Shown: piece after piece, positions 11,011-19,871 of the stretch | Layout: every line of letters starts with the position of its first letter | How positions within the stretch are numbered: the stretch's first letter is position 1 | From: Streptosporangium saharense | GTDB lineage: Bacteria > Actinomycetota > Actinomycetes > Streptosporangiales > Streptosporangiaceae | Direction of reading: 5' to 3' | Length of the DNA: 64,000 nt | NCBI RefSeq assembly: GCF_014203715.1 | Contig: NZ_JACHJP010000001.1 | Location: 1,652,432 to 1,716,431 of the forward strand | Made by a program: the position numbers and the translations under genes | Notes under the pieces: model-generated | Told to the model about the DNA's origin: nothing | Database searches by the model: none | What the model saw: the letters and a program-made list of their open reading frames with translations, nothing else

Positions 11011-12627
11011 TTACGGGCAGGTGGGCTCGCCACTCTGCGCGCCGACGCTGATCGCGGTCCAGGCGGCCTTGACCGCGTTGAACTCGACACAGCCCGAGTA
11101 CAGGGACTTGGCGGCCTTCAGGGTCGCCACCCGTGCCTTGCCGTGCGTCCAGGGGATGGTCTTGAGGTTGAGGCCGCCCTGGAAGATCCGCCCGGCCTTC
11201 TGGATGCCGATGCCGGTCAGGCTGGACGGGCCGGAGCAGACGGGGCTGGCAGGCTTGCCGCCGCCGGGGTTGGTGCCCTCGGCGAGCAGGTAGAACCAGT
11301 GGTTCTGCGGGCCTGCGGCCTTGTGCACCTCGGTGCTGGGGATGGAGGAGCTGTAGCAGTTCGGGTCACCGTTGGTGCTCGGCTTGTACATGTAGCGGAT
11401 GGGGCCGCTGCCGACCAGGTCGACCTCCTCGCCGACGGTGTAGTCCGGCGGGTCGTAGGCGTTGTTGGCGTAGGCCTCGGTGAGGGCTCCGAAGATGTCG
11501 CCGGTGGACTCGTTCAGACCGCCGGCCTCGTTGCCGCTGCCGGAGCCGCCGGAGCCGGAGAACTGGAAGATGGCGTGGCCGTACTCGTGGGCGACCACGT
11601 CGATCGGGGTGGCCTGTCGGCTGTTCGACTGGTTGTGGCCGAAGTTGGTGTAGGAGCCGTTCCAGAAGGCGTTGACCTGGTTCAGGCCGACCCGCGCCGG
11701 GAAGGCGCCGCCGCTGCCGTTGAAGCCGTTGCGGCCGAGCCAGTTCTTCAGCAGGTCCCATTCCTTCTGGGCCGCGTAGAGGGCGTCGACGCAGGCGGTC
11801 TCAAGGTTGGTGCCCGAGCCGTTGCCCCAGGAGTCGGTGCTCTTGGTGTAGGCGGCGCCGTTCTGGCCGCCACACCTCAGGCCGGGCCTGGTGGTGTCGG
11901 TCAGGGAGTAGGAACTGCCGGAACCCGAGGTCTGGATGGTGACCGGGTTGCCGTTGTAGTAGCTGTTGCCGGTTCCCTCCTTGACCTCGTCCACCTTGTC
12001 GATGACGGCGCCGGTGCGCGCGTCGACGTACACGTGCAGGACGCTCTCGGACTTGTCCGAGCGTCCGGTGAGCCCGACCTCCCAGGCCAGCGCCGGGGTC
12101 TCGGTCGCCGCGTGGACGACGAGCACCGGCGCGGAGGCGGTCGCGACGGTGGTGAGCTGGCCTCGGGCGGTGGCCGAGGCGGCCTCCGCGCTGACGACGG
12201 GGGCGGTGTCGAGGTTGAGCGTGGCCTGCTGGCCGGAGACGACGTCCCGCGCCTGCTCGCCCGTCCGGTCGGTGGCGACGATCACGTCACCGCCGTAGAC
12301 GGGAAGACCCCGATAGGTGCGCTTGTAGTGCACGTACTGGAGACCGAAGGTGCCCACGACGGTCCTGTCGTGGGTGAAGCTGTCCTGCGGAGCCTTGTGC
12401 AGTGCCTGGGACTGCGCCACCAGCGCCTTTTCCGCGGTGGCGATCGCACGCTCACGGCTCTGGGCGTCCGGCGGAGCGTAGGCGCCATCGGAACTCGCGG
12501 TGGCCGAAGGATCGGTCAGGGCGCCGTTCGGCTGGGCGTACGCGCCGGTCGCGCTCGTGAGCGCGGATGTGGCCAGGGCGGCTGCCGCCAGTACGGCGAC
12601 GCCCCCCAGCCTTGTCTTGGACCTCAC
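11011..12627 (-). CDS. Secreted M4 (thermolysin/griselysin) metallopeptidase precursor
   Basis: The 538-residue preproenzyme starts with a signal peptide (residues 1-31, cleavage likely after AYA). An FTP/PepSY-type propeptide follows (about 60-210), including the VHYKRTYRGLPVYGGDV stretch. The thermolysin catalytic domain carries zinc ligands HEYGH at 347-351 and the downstream glutamate E373 in GLNESTGD. Catalysis cleaves proteins outside the cell. A C-terminal CxxxxxAVKAAW segment closes the domain. The GTG start has GAGAGGAG about 11 bases before it. It is monocistronic, converging on the DUF2550 gene. Confidence 0.93.
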   Translation of the reverse strand: MRSKTRLGGVAVLAAAALATSALTSATGAYAQPNGALTDPSATASSDGAYAPPDAQSRERAIATAEKALVAQSQALHKAPQDSFTHDRTVVGTFGLQYVHYKRTYRGLPVYGGDVIVATDRTGEQARDVVSGQQATLNLDTAPVVSAEAASATARGQLTTVATASAPVLVVHAATETPALAWEVGLTGRSDKSESVLHVYVDARTGAVIDKVDEVKEGTGNSYYNGNPVTIQTSGSGSSYSLTDTTRPGLRCGGQNGAAYTKSTDSWGNGSGTNLETACVDALYAAQKEWDLLKNWLGRNGFNGSGGAFPARVGLNQVNAFWNGSYTNFGHNQSNSRQATPIDVVAHEYGHAIFQFSGSGGSGSGNEAGGLNESTGDIFGALTEAYANNAYDPPDYTVGEEVDLVGSGPIRYMYKPSTNGDPNCYSSSIPSTEVHKAAGPQNHWFYLLAEGTNPGGGKPASPVCSGPSSLTGIGIQKAGRIFQGGLNLKTIPWTHGKARVATLKAAKSLYSGCVEFNAVKAAWTAISVGAQSGEPTCP

Positions 12628-12955
12628 TACGGATGACTCCTCTCACAAGTCCCACAAAGGGGGGAAGGGACTAGCAGGAGCCCGTGGCCGGCCAGGGCTG
12701 CACTAAAGGTGACATGCAACAGAAAGATTGACAAGCCTCGTAAAGGCATAGCATTTTCGTATGTCAAGGTAAACGCGGAGTAACCACGCTTAGAACCCTC
12801 CGTTGTCCCCCGCCCACGCTGCGCGTGTTCCGTGAATGGGCGGGGAACGGGGGTCTTCGCGGCCCCTCCGGCTTGGCGCGCTGCGCCCGATCCGTGCGCG
12901 GACGGCGGAGTGGCGGCCATAACCGCCCGATGATGCCCCCGGACCCTTTCGGGCG
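12628..12955. other. Upstream region of the M4 protease gene
   Basis: There is no gene in these 328 bases. On the minus strand a perfect TTGACA lies at 12767-12762, with only a weak -10 match 17 bases on. A plus-strand TTGACA lies at 12728-12733, so the two face each other as an inverted pair. The stretch 12719-12785 is the A/T-richest part, fitting a promoter. Nearer 12956 short GC-rich dyads (GGCGG/CCGCC) could terminate the NAD(P)-binding gene. Confidence 0.4.
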
Positions 12956-13813
12956 TCAGGAGCCGAAGGCGTCGGCGTGGTCCTCGGCCCAGGTGGCGAA
13001 GGAACGTGCCGGACGGCCGGTCAGCCGTTCGACGGTCCGGGTGGTCTCGGCGGGCGTGCCGTCGTACTCACGCCACCAGGTGAGGAGGGCGTCGGCGACC
13101 GGGGTGGGGATGTGCGCGGCGGTCTCCTCCCTCCAGGTCTCCTCGCTCACGACGTCGAGCGCGATGGGCCTGCCGACGGCCCGGGAGATGTGGCCGACCT
13201 GCTCGGCGAAGGTGAGGGACTCGGGACCGGTCAGGTGGTTGTCGGCGTCGGGGGAGCCGGTGGGCAGCGAGCCGGTGAGCGCGGCCAGTGCGATGTCGGC
13301 GATGTCGGCCTCGTGCACCGGGGCGGCCTGGACGTCGGGATAGGGCAACCGTACGGTGCCGGTCGTCCTGACGGCCGGGGACCACAGCAGCGCGTTGCTC
13401 GCGAAGGCGTCCGGCCGTAGCAGTGTCGATCTGATCGGAGAGGCCTTCAGGGCGCGCTCGGTCCTCAGATGCATGTCGGAGATGGGGCTGGGGTGGTCGG
13501 GGTCCGGGTCGGGGAACAGCACCGCGCTCGACGACAGCAGCACGATGTGCTCGACCCCCGCCTTCTCGGCCGCGTCGGCGAACGCGGTGGCGTGCGAGGG
13601 GTCGGCGTAGAGGAAGACCGAGGTGATCCCCTCCAGGGCGACGGGGAAGGTGTCCGGATCGGACAGGTCACACCGTACGGCGGGCACCCCCTCCGGTGGG
13701 TGGAGTTTGTCCGGGTTCCGCGAGGCGACGCGCACGTCGTGGCCCGCGGCGTGCAGGAGGTTCAGGAGTGTGCCGCCGACGAGTCCGCCGCCCCCGGTGA
13801 CGAGGATGGTCAT
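12956..13813 (-). CDS. NmrA-like NAD(P)-binding oxidoreductase/regulator
   Basis: The 285-residue atypical short-chain dehydrogenase opens with the Rossmann motif TGGGGLVGG (residues 5-13) and the NADP-type loop VASRNPDK near 30-37. It continues with HIVLLSSSAV where classical SDRs have the catalytic serine. No YxxxK is present, placing it in the NmrA/azoreductase-like group that binds NAD(P) and may reduce quinones or act as a redox sensor. ATG 13813 has AAGGGAAA upstream; the 11 codons before it are unlikely. It is divergent from a MarR gene, which probably controls it. Confidence 0.85.
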   Translation of the reverse strand: MTILVTGGGGLVGGTLLNLLHAAGHDVRVASRNPDKLHPPEGVPAVRCDLSDPDTFPVALEGITSVFLYADPSHATAFADAAEKAGVEHIVLLSSSAVLFPDPDPDHPSPISDMHLRTERALKASPIRSTLLRPDAFASNALLWSPAVRTTGTVRLPYPDVQAAPVHEADIADIALAALTGSLPTGSPDADNHLTGPESLTFAEQVGHISRAVGRPIALDVVSEETWREETAAHIPTPVADALLTWWREYDGTPAETTRTVERLTGRPARSFATWAEDHADAFGS

Positions 13814-13904
13814 GTCTGGTTTCCCTTCTGCGGGTTCCCGGTGCACCGCACGAGCGCCGCGGTGGGCGGGGAAAGGGGTGTGATGATGTCATTACGACGT
13901 CAGC

Positions 13905-13925
13905 GTGACGCATATGTTGCGTCAC
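13905..13925. promoter_or_regulatory. Candidate MarR operator
   Basis: GTGACGCA (13905-13912) and TGCGTCAC (13918-13925) form a perfect inverted repeat with the 5-base centre TATGT. It lies between the divergent oxidoreductase and MarR genes, a position typical of an autoregulatory operator. Confidence 0.7.
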
Positions 13926-13937
13926 GCAAATTTTGCG
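13925..13937. promoter_or_regulatory. Second dyad next to the MarR operator
   Basis: CGCAAA (13925-13930), a central T, and TTTGCG (13932-13937) make a perfect 13-base dyad abutting the larger repeat and 31 bases before the MarR start. Confidence 0.55.
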
Positions 13938-13968
13938 CCATGCACATAATCTGAGGCAAGGAGGCTCG

Positions 13969-14445
13969 GTGTCAAACCGGGCGGAGCTGCTCAGGCGGAT
14001 CATCGCCGAGGGCAGACGGAACTACGCGGCCTGCACGCTGCTCAACCAGGCGCTGGCCGACCGGCTGGGCCTGCACTCCACCGACCTGCAGTGCCTGAGC
14101 CTGCTCGACCTGGGGGAGGGCGAGCCGCTGAGCACGGGCGAGATCGCCAGGATGACCGGGCTCACCCCCGGCTCGGCCACCCGGCTGGTCGATCGCCTTG
14201 AGCGGGCCGGTCTGGTCGTACGGTGTGCCGACCCCGGCGACCGCAGACGGACCATGGTCGTCCCGAACCCCGAGTCCCTGGACAGGGTCACGCGGGCCTG
14301 GGAGACCTCGGGCCGGGCGCTCACCGAGGTCCTCGACGACTTCACCGACGACGAACTCGCCGTCATCGGCAGCTACCTACGCCGCAGCGCCCAGGTCGGC
14401 CAGGAGCAGGCCGTACGGCTGAGCGCGGAGGAAACGGACGGGTAG
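13969..14445 (+). CDS. MarR family transcriptional regulator
   Basis: This 158-residue winged-helix repressor has the recognition region LSTGEIARMTGLTPGSATRLVDRLER, shown here only in part by TGLTPGSATRLVDRL. The wing DPGDRRRTMV has the conserved D-R-R turn. The GTG at 13969 is chosen because AAGGAGG lies six bases upstream; an earlier ATG at 13933 would put coding sequence in the operator zone. The divergent NAD(P)-binding oxidoreductase is the likely target, as in many stress-sensing MarR/SDR pairs. Confidence 0.9.
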   Translation: MSNRAELLRRIIAEGRRNYAACTLLNQALADRLGLHSTDLQCLSLLDLGEGEPLSTGEIARMTGLTPGSATRLVDRLERAGLVVRCADPGDRRRTMVVPNPESLDRVTRAWETSGRALTEVLDDFTDDELAVIGSYLRRSAQVGQEQAVRLSAEETDG

Positions 14446-14794
14446 AACGTTCCGGCGAGCCCGCGAGGATCTGTGCGGATGGATTCTGGCGGTGGGCATT
14501 CGACCCTTGGGGCGTGACCTCAGGAGTCCGGGGTTCCCGATCGGCCCTGGCCATTCACGGAACCCCGGAGCATCACCCTTGATCGCCTGTATCACCAGGT
14601 GAGAAAGGATTCCTCCGTTGCCTTGTCGTCCTTTCCAAGGCTCTAGTTTCCATCGTTGTCTACTTTTCTGTGAACACCTTGGGAGAGGCTCGCGCATTGA
14701 CACGACGGCCTATCTCACCCTCTGACGGCCGTGTTTTCACCCTCGCCGTTCGACAAGTAACAGGGCTTGTTCGCCGTTTGTGGAGAACATCCGG
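14446..14794. other. Convergent intergenic region
   Basis: There is no gene in these 349 bases between the MarR and DUF2332 3' ends. The one clear element is the hairpin at 14528-14568; the rest, including an A/T-richer patch at 14600-14680, shows nothing recognisable. Confidence 0.5.
14528..14568 (+). terminator. Hairpin terminator after marR
   Basis: CCGGGGTTCC (14528-14537) and GGAACCCCGG (14559-14568) pair perfectly, with an inner GGCC/GGCC pair in the 21-base loop. Confidence 0.6.
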
Positions 14795-15751
14795 TCAGGG
14801 TGTGAGCCACTCCATTGACCCGCCGTGCGGGTCGGTGAGGGCGAGGGGGTGGCCGTCCAGGGAGAGGACGAATGTCGCGCGGTGCCGCGGGATGGGCCGG
14901 GGGAGGCGCGCGGCGACGGACGGCAGGACGTGGGGTGCCTCGTTGGAGATCCAGTGTCCCGGCAGGTCACGTGTCGCCGTGACGAAGGTGTCCCGCTCCT
15001 CGGGGGAGAGATAGGCCAGGACGGCACTGTGCATGACGACCGGGGTCGCGCCGGACGGGACGCGTGAGACCAGGTCCCGGACGATCCGGTTGAGGTCGCC
15101 GCGCACCAGGAATGGCGGATCGGCCCGCGCGACGCGGACGGCCTCCCTGAGCCGGTCGAGCCGGTCGGGCTGCCCCGGCCAGACGAGGCACTCCAGCCAG
15201 CGCACATCCTGGGCGGAACGGACGTCGAGCGGGTTGAGATCGACGCCCGCGCGCCAGACGACGCTCGGCGGCCGCTCGGGGATCGGCACGGGCCCCGCTG
15301 TACGGCAGGCGAGGACGGGACCGTCGGCGGGGCCGAGCGGGGGCAGGTCGTCGTAGCGGTAGCGGTAACGGTCGGGATACAGGCACAACCCGGCCGAGGC
15401 TCCCACCTCGATCAGGGCCAGCGGCTGGGGCAGGCCCGCGAGCACCGGCAGGAGCGTCGCGCAGCGGCCGGGCTCGTTCGTCTGGGTGCGCCGTTCGAGC
15501 ATCGTGGTGTGCAACCGAGGCCAGTGCGCGGTGACCCACTCACGGAAGGCGGGGTAATCCTCGACGGGACCGCCGAGGAACCGCACGGCCGCCAGCAACA
15601 GATTGGGCTGCCGCCTGGCGACAGGAAGCCCGTCGATGAGCGCCAACACCCCAGGATCCTCCGAGATCCCCAAGGCCAACCCCTCATAGACCGCAGACCG
15701 CCCCCGAACCTCCCCCTCAGCAAACCGCCGATACACCCCAGCCGTCTCCAC
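14795..15751 (-). CDS. DUF2332 family protein
   Basis: The 318-residue cytosolic protein starts METAGVYRRFAEGEVRGRS and carries a central motif LALIEVGASAGLCLYPDRY that resembles the SAM-binding loop of methyltransferases. A later WLECLVWPGQ precedes a second VVMHSAVLAYLSPEER strand-helix. These features match DUF2332, an uncharacterised actinobacterial family with a methyltransferase-like fold. The GTG start follows the strong site AAGGAGGAGG. It is probably monocistronic; no neighbour suggests a substrate. Confidence 0.85.
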   Translation of the reverse strand: METAGVYRRFAEGEVRGRSAVYEGLALGISEDPGVLALIDGLPVARRQPNLLLAAVRFLGGPVEDYPAFREWVTAHWPRLHTTMLERRTQTNEPGRCATLLPVLAGLPQPLALIEVGASAGLCLYPDRYRYRYDDLPPLGPADGPVLACRTAGPVPIPERPPSVVWRAGVDLNPLDVRSAQDVRWLECLVWPGQPDRLDRLREAVRVARADPPFLVRGDLNRIVRDLVSRVPSGATPVVMHSAVLAYLSPEERDTFVTATRDLPGHWISNEAPHVLPSVAARLPRPIPRHRATFVLSLDGHPLALTDPHGGSMEWLTP

Positions 15752-15866
15752 GGCCCTCCTCCTTCACCCCAACGCCCCACAACCTCACGCCACACGGCCT
15801 CAGCCCCGCCGACGCCCAGGAAGAGGCTTCGACTCAGCCACCCTCAGCACTGCGCGTGAAAAGATC

Positions 15867-15923
15867 TTGGATACCGGCGCCGCGCGTGAGGGGTTTGGGG
15901 TACCGGTGCCAAGCGTGAGGAGT
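15867..15923. repeat. Imperfect tandem repeat of 28-29 bases
   Basis: Units at 15867-15894 and 15895-15923 share TACCGG-GCC-GCGTGAGG-GT, with a degenerate partial copy just before (GCGCGTGAAAAG at about 15852). They lie between the 3' end of the adenosyltransferase gene and the start of the DUF2332 gene. Confidence 0.7.
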
Positions 15924-15926
15924 TTC

Positions 15927-16016
15927 GGCTTGGGCGCGTCGGTGAGCTGGACTGAGGAGTGACGGAGCGCAGCGGAGGAGCGACGAGGGAAGTCACCGAC
16001 TTCAGGCGCCCAAGCC
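15927..16016. repeat. Long interrupted inverted repeat
   Basis: GGCTTGGGCGC then GTCGGTGA (15927-15945) pairs with TCACCGAC (15993-16000) and GCGCCCAAGCC (16006-16016), giving 19 paired bases with a 5-base bulge TTCAG. The 47-base loop has the GGAGCGCAGCGGAGGAGCGA pattern seen as dispersed intergenic repeats in related genomes, from memory. It may act as a terminator for the adenosyltransferase gene. Confidence 0.7.
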
Positions 16017-16040
16017 CGCGCTGCCGGAGGCAGCGCCATG

Positions 16041-16652
16041 TCACCTTGTCCCGCCCGGTTTCCACAAGATCTCTTCACCCTTGGCCGCCACGCGGCACAG
16101 GATGAACAGCAGGTCGCTGAGGCGGTTGAGGTACTTGGCGGTCAGGGGGTTGACGTCGTCGTGTTCCTCAAGGGCCGACCAGACGACCCGTTCGGCGCGC
16201 CGGGTCACGGTCCGCGCGACGTGGAGCTGTGCGACCGCGGGGGTGCCGCCGGGCAGGATGAAGCTGCGCAGCGGCTTGAGCCGTTCGTTGAACTCGTCGC
16301 ACCGGGCTTCGAGCCACTCGACGTAGGAGGGTTCGACGCGCAGTGGGGGGAACTCGGGGTTCTCGGTGATCGGCGTGGACAGGTCGGCGCCGAGGTCGAA
16401 CAGTTCGTTCTGCACCCTGACCAGGACCGCGGTGACGTCCTCGTCGAGGGTTCCCACGGCCAGGGCGACGCCGATCGCGGCGTTGGCCTCCTCGACGTCG
16501 GCGTACGCGGCCAGGCGAGAGTCGGTTTTGCGGGTGCGGCTCATGTCGCCGAGCGCGGTTGTGCCGTCGTCGCCGGTGCGTGTGTAGATCTTGGAGAGCA
16601 CCACCGGGTTGTCTCTGTCAGCTCGCGTCATGAGGATCAGCGTATCTTGCAC
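16041..16652 (-). CDS. Cob(I)yrinic acid a,c-diamide adenosyltransferase, PduO type
   Basis: The 203-residue ATP:cob(I)alamin adenosyltransferase makes the adenosylcobalamin needed by B12-dependent mutases. It shows the ATP-binding start SKIYTRTGDDGTTALGD, the RVQNELFDLGADL helix, FILPGG, the ARTVTRRAERVV helix whose arginines bind ATP, and YLNRLSDLLF. Length is usual. The GTG at 16652 is preferred because AGGAG lies seven bases upstream; an inner ATG at 16631 has no ribosome-binding site. The gene is divergent from tricorn by only 45 bases and sits in the same relative place as Rv1314c. A likely client in this window is the acyl-CoA mutase at 41.3 kb. Confidence 0.93.
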   Translation of the reverse strand: MQDTLILMTRADRDNPVVLSKIYTRTGDDGTTALGDMSRTRKTDSRLAAYADVEEANAAIGVALAVGTLDEDVTAVLVRVQNELFDLGADLSTPITENPEFPPLRVEPSYVEWLEARCDEFNERLKPLRSFILPGGTPAVAQLHVARTVTRRAERVVWSALEEHDDVNPLTAKYLNRLSDLLFILCRVAAKGEEILWKPGGTR

Positions 16653-16669
16653 AGAATTACTCCTGATTA

Positions 16670-16683
16670 GTCAGATAGCTGAC
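16670..16683. promoter_or_regulatory. Inverted repeat GTCAG-ATAG-CTGAC in a divergent promoter
   Basis: This perfect 5+4+5 dyad lies in the 45-base gap between the adenosyltransferase and tricorn starts, immediately upstream of the tricorn -10 box. Related half-sites recur at 19868-19896 before the ABC transporter gene. Confidence 0.55.
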
Positions 16684-16685
16684 AA

Positions 16686-16691
16686 TATGAT
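16686..16691 (+). promoter_or_regulatory. -10 box TATGAT of a leaderless tricorn transcript
   Basis: TATGAT matches TATAAT in five of six positions and lies six bases before ATG 16698. Transcription would therefore start at or next to the start codon. No ribosome-binding site exists, consistent with a leaderless mRNA. The -35 match is weak. Confidence 0.55.
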
Positions 16692-16697
16692 TTACCG

Positions 16698-19600
16698 ATG
16701 GTTTCCGGTTTTTACCTGCGTTTCCCGCACATCTCCCGGGAGACACTGACCTTCGTCGCCGACGACGACGTCTGGACCGCTCCCGCCGAGGGCGGCAGGG
16801 CCTGGCGCCTGACTTCGGACAGGGCGCCCGCCTCGCATCCTCGGCTCTCACCCGACGCGACCAGGGTCGCGTGGACGAGTGTCCGCGACGGCCACCCCGA
16901 GGTGCATCTCGCCGACCTGGAGTCCGGGTCGGCCGAGAGGCTGACCTACTGGAACGACCCCAGGACCCGAACGCGCGGCTGGACCCCGGACGGCAGGATC
17001 CTCGCGATCAGCGCCACCGGCCAGCCGTTCGTCTGGCGGAACTGGGTCTACGCGCTCGGCGACGGCCACGTCGAACGCCTGCCGTACGGGCCGGTCTTCG
17101 ACCTGTCCGCGACGGGGGACGGCGGGGGTCCGGGGGAGGCGGGGGCGACGGTCGCGCTGCTCACCTCCTCGCTCTCCCGCGACCCCGCCTCATGGAAGCG
17201 CTACCGAGGCGGTACGGCGGGCCGCCTGTGGATACGGCGCGGCCTGTCTGAGGAGTTCGAGCGGGTCCTGACGGAGGTGAGAGGCAACCTCGCCAACCCG
17301 ATGCTGGTCGGGGGGCGCCTGGTCTTCCTCTCCGACCACGAGGGCGTCGGCAACCTCTACTCCTGCGAGCTCGACGGCACCGGCCTGCGCCGTCACACCG
17401 ACCACGACGTCTTCTACGCCCGCCACGCGACCACGGACGGCACCAGGATCGTCTACCAGAACGCCGGTGATCTCTATCTGCTCGACGACCTCGACGGTTC
17501 GCCGCGCAGGCTCGACGTGACGCTCGGCTCGCCACCGAGGGGGCGGCAGCCGTACCAGGTCAATCCTGGGTGGCGGTTGCACAGTCTGGCGGTTGACGCG
17601 ACCGGGCAGGCCAGCGCGGTCGAGGTCCAGGGGACGGTGCACTGGCTCACCCACAGGGACGGACCCGCGCGGCAGCTCAGCTCGGGGCTGGCGGCGGGCA
17701 GGCCGCGTGTCCTGGGCACGGACCGGGTGGTGTGGGTCTTCGACGACGGGGAGCGGCAGGGGCTGGAGATCGGCCCGGCCGGGGGCGGGGAGACCCGCAG
17801 GATCGCCGTCGGAAGGCTGGGCGAGGTCGGTGACCTGGCCGTGGCGCCGGATGCGAACACGATCGCGGTGGCGTCCAGGGACGGCGGGCTGCTTTTGGTG
17901 GACGTGGCCTCGGGGGAGGTCGTCGAGCTGAGCAGGGCGAACGGCGAGATCAGCGGGCTGACCTGGTCGCCGGACTCCGCGTGGCTGGCGTGGTCGCACC
18001 CGGACGCGACCCCGCTGCGGCGGATCAGGCTGGCCAGGCTGTCCGACCGGGTCGTCACCGACGTCACCGACGGGCGGTTCGTGGACGTCTCGCCCGCCTT
18101 CGCCGGGAAGTATCTGGCGTTCCTGTCGCGCCGGGGCTTCGACCCCGTCTACGACGCGCACTCCTTCGACATGTCCTTCCCGTTCGGCTACCGGCCGTAC
18201 CTCGTGCCGCTGGCCTCGGGCACGCCGTCGCCGTTCGCGCCGAGCGCAGAGGGGCGGCCGCTGACCGATCCCGAGGACGACAAGGACGACGAGACCCCGT
18301 TCACCGTCGATCTCGACGGCATCGCCTCCAGGGTGGTGCAGGTGCCGGTGCCCGAGGGGCGCTACTCGGAGCTCAGCGCGGTCAAGGGCGGCATCGTCTG
18401 GCTGCGCGAGCCGCTGGCGGGCGAGCTGGGTGAGGACCGGGACCGGGTCGGCGGGGACGCGCCCAGGCCCGCGCTCGACCGTTTCGACCTGGTCAGGCGC
18501 AAGTGCGAGGAGATCGTCGACAAGCTCGACTGGTACGAGGTGAGCGGGGACGGCACCCATCTCGTCGTCTCGGACAAGGGGACCCTCACCGTCAGGCAGG
18601 TCTCCGGCAAGAACGGCGACGACACGACCATCGACCTGTCGCGGATCCGCGTCACCGCGGACCCGGTCGTGCTGTGGCGGCACGCCTACACCGAGATGGG
18701 CCGCAGGGTCAGGGCCGACTTCTGGGTCGAGGACATGGCGGAGGTGGAGTGGGAGACGGTGCTCGACGAGTACCGGCCGCTGGTCGAGCGCCTGGCGACC
18801 CAGGACGACTTCGCGGACCTGCTGTGGGAGGTCATGGGGGAACTGGGCACCTCGCACTCCTACGTCTACGCCGCCCCGTGGGGGCACCGGGTCTCCGAGC
18901 CGGTGGGCCTGCTGGGCGCCGACCTGTCCCGGGACGAGGAGGGCCGCTGGCGGATCGACCGGGTGCTGCCCGGGGAGTCCTCAGACGTGCACGCCCGCTC
19001 GCCGCTGGCCGTACCGGGCGCCGGGATCGCTCCCGGGGAGACGCTGCTGGCCGTGGACGGCCGTCCGGTTCCGCCGAGGGGGCCCGCGCCGCTGCTGGTC
19101 GGGGCCGTGGACAAGCCGGTCGAGCTGACCCTGGGCGGCGGCCGGAGGGTCGTCGTCACCCCGCTGCGTGACGACCGGCGGCTGCGCTACCAGGACTGGG
19201 TCACCGAGCGCAGGGCGCACGTCCGTGAGCTGGGCGGGGGCAGGGTCGGCTACCTGCACATCCCGGACATGGTGGCGGAGGGGTGGGCGCAGTTCCACCG
19301 TGACCTGCGCAGGGAGATGACCAGGGAGGCCCTCGTGGTCGACCTGCGGGGCAACCGGGGCGGCCACACCTCCGAGCTGATCATCGAGAAGCTGATCCGC
19401 AAGGTCATCGCCTGGGACCTGCCCAGGGGGCTGAACCCGCTCACCTATCCCGAGGACGCGCCGCGCGGCCCGCTGGTCGCGGTCACCGACCACAACGCCG
19501 GGTCGGACGGCGACATCGTCACCGCCGCGTTCAAGATCCACAAGCTCGGCCCGGTGGTCGGCACCAGGACCTGGGGCGGTGTCATCGGCACCGAGGGCGA

Positions 19601-19871
19601 TCATCGTCTGGTCGACGGTTCCTACATCACGGTGCCGAGGTACGCCTTCTGGTTCGACGGGCTCGGCTGGGAGGTCGAGAACCACGGCGTCGATCCCGAT
19701 GTCGAGGTGGACATCTCCCCGCGTGACTGGGCGGAGGGTCGCGATCCGCAGATCGAGGAGGCGGTACGGCTGGCGCTGGCGGCCCTCGAAGAGCGGCCCG
19801 CGGTGACGGCTCCCGACCACTCGCGGCGTCCCTCCCGGCGCCGTCCGGCGCTGCCGCCGAGGCCAAGCTGA
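16698..19871 (+). CDS. Tricorn protease homologue (S41 family)
   Basis: The 1057-residue cytosolic giant protease trims peptides released by the proteasome or other proteases. An N-terminal six- and seven-bladed beta-propeller region covers about residues 1-650, with repeated strands such as HPRLSPDATRVAW and LTWSPDSAWLAWS. A helical and C1 domain with catalytic H720 (GTSHSYVY) follows, then a PDZ domain (about 745-825). The C2 domain has nucleophile S936 in the NAGSDGDI motif and a late glutamate in the ENHGVDPDVEVD segment. Length matches the archaeal/Streptomyces family. The tail after residue 1040 is Pro/Arg-rich. Finding it directly upstream of an ABC-2 exporter and two-component system is unusual. 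Confidence 0.93.
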   Translation: MVSGFYLRFPHISRETLTFVADDDVWTAPAEGGRAWRLTSDRAPASHPRLSPDATRVAWTSVRDGHPEVHLADLESGSAERLTYWNDPRTRTRGWTPDGRILAISATGQPFVWRNWVYALGDGHVERLPYGPVFDLSATGDGGGPGEAGATVALLTSSLSRDPASWKRYRGGTAGRLWIRRGLSEEFERVLTEVRGNLANPMLVGGRLVFLSDHEGVGNLYSCELDGTGLRRHTDHDVFYARHATTDGTRIVYQNAGDLYLLDDLDGSPRRLDVTLGSPPRGRQPYQVNPGWRLHSLAVDATGQASAVEVQGTVHWLTHRDGPARQLSSGLAAGRPRVLGTDRVVWVFDDGERQGLEIGPAGGGETRRIAVGRLGEVGDLAVAPDANTIAVASRDGGLLLVDVASGEVVELSRANGEISGLTWSPDSAWLAWSHPDATPLRRIRLARLSDRVVTDVTDGRFVDVSPAFAGKYLAFLSRRGFDPVYDAHSFDMSFPFGYRPYLVPLASGTPSPFAPSAEGRPLTDPEDDKDDETPFTVDLDGIASRVVQVPVPEGRYSELSAVKGGIVWLREPLAGELGEDRDRVGGDAPRPALDRFDLVRRKCEEIVDKLDWYEVSGDGTHLVVSDKGTLTVRQVSGKNGDDTTIDLSRIRVTADPVVLWRHAYTEMGRRVRADFWVEDMAEVEWETVLDEYRPLVERLATQDDFADLLWEVMGELGTSHSYVYAAPWGHRVSEPVGLLGADLSRDEEGRWRIDRVLPGESSDVHARSPLAVPGAGIAPGETLLAVDGRPVPPRGPAPLLVGAVDKPVELTLGGGRRVVVTPLRDDRRLRYQDWVTERRAHVRELGGGRVGYLHIPDMVAEGWAQFHRDLRREMTREALVVDLRGNRGGHTSELIIEKLIRKVIAWDLPRGLNPLTYPEDAPRGPLVAVTDHNAGSDGDIVTAAFKIHKLGPVVGTRTWGGVIGTEGDHRLVDGSYITVPRYAFWFDGLGWEVENHGVDPDVEVDISPRDWAEGRDPQIEEAVRLALAALEERPAVTAPDHSRRPSRRRPALPPRPS

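Noticed and set aside
10957-12636. 559-codon plus-strand open frame opposite the M4 protease
   Set aside because: Gly/Val/Arg/Asp-rich composition typical of an antisense shadow in GC-rich DNA; the minus strand has the zinc motif and a signal peptide.
16653-16697. Cobalamin riboswitch for the adenosyltransferase gene
   Set aside because: Only 45 bases separate the divergent starts, far too short for a B12 riboswitch, and no B12-box-like sequence is present.
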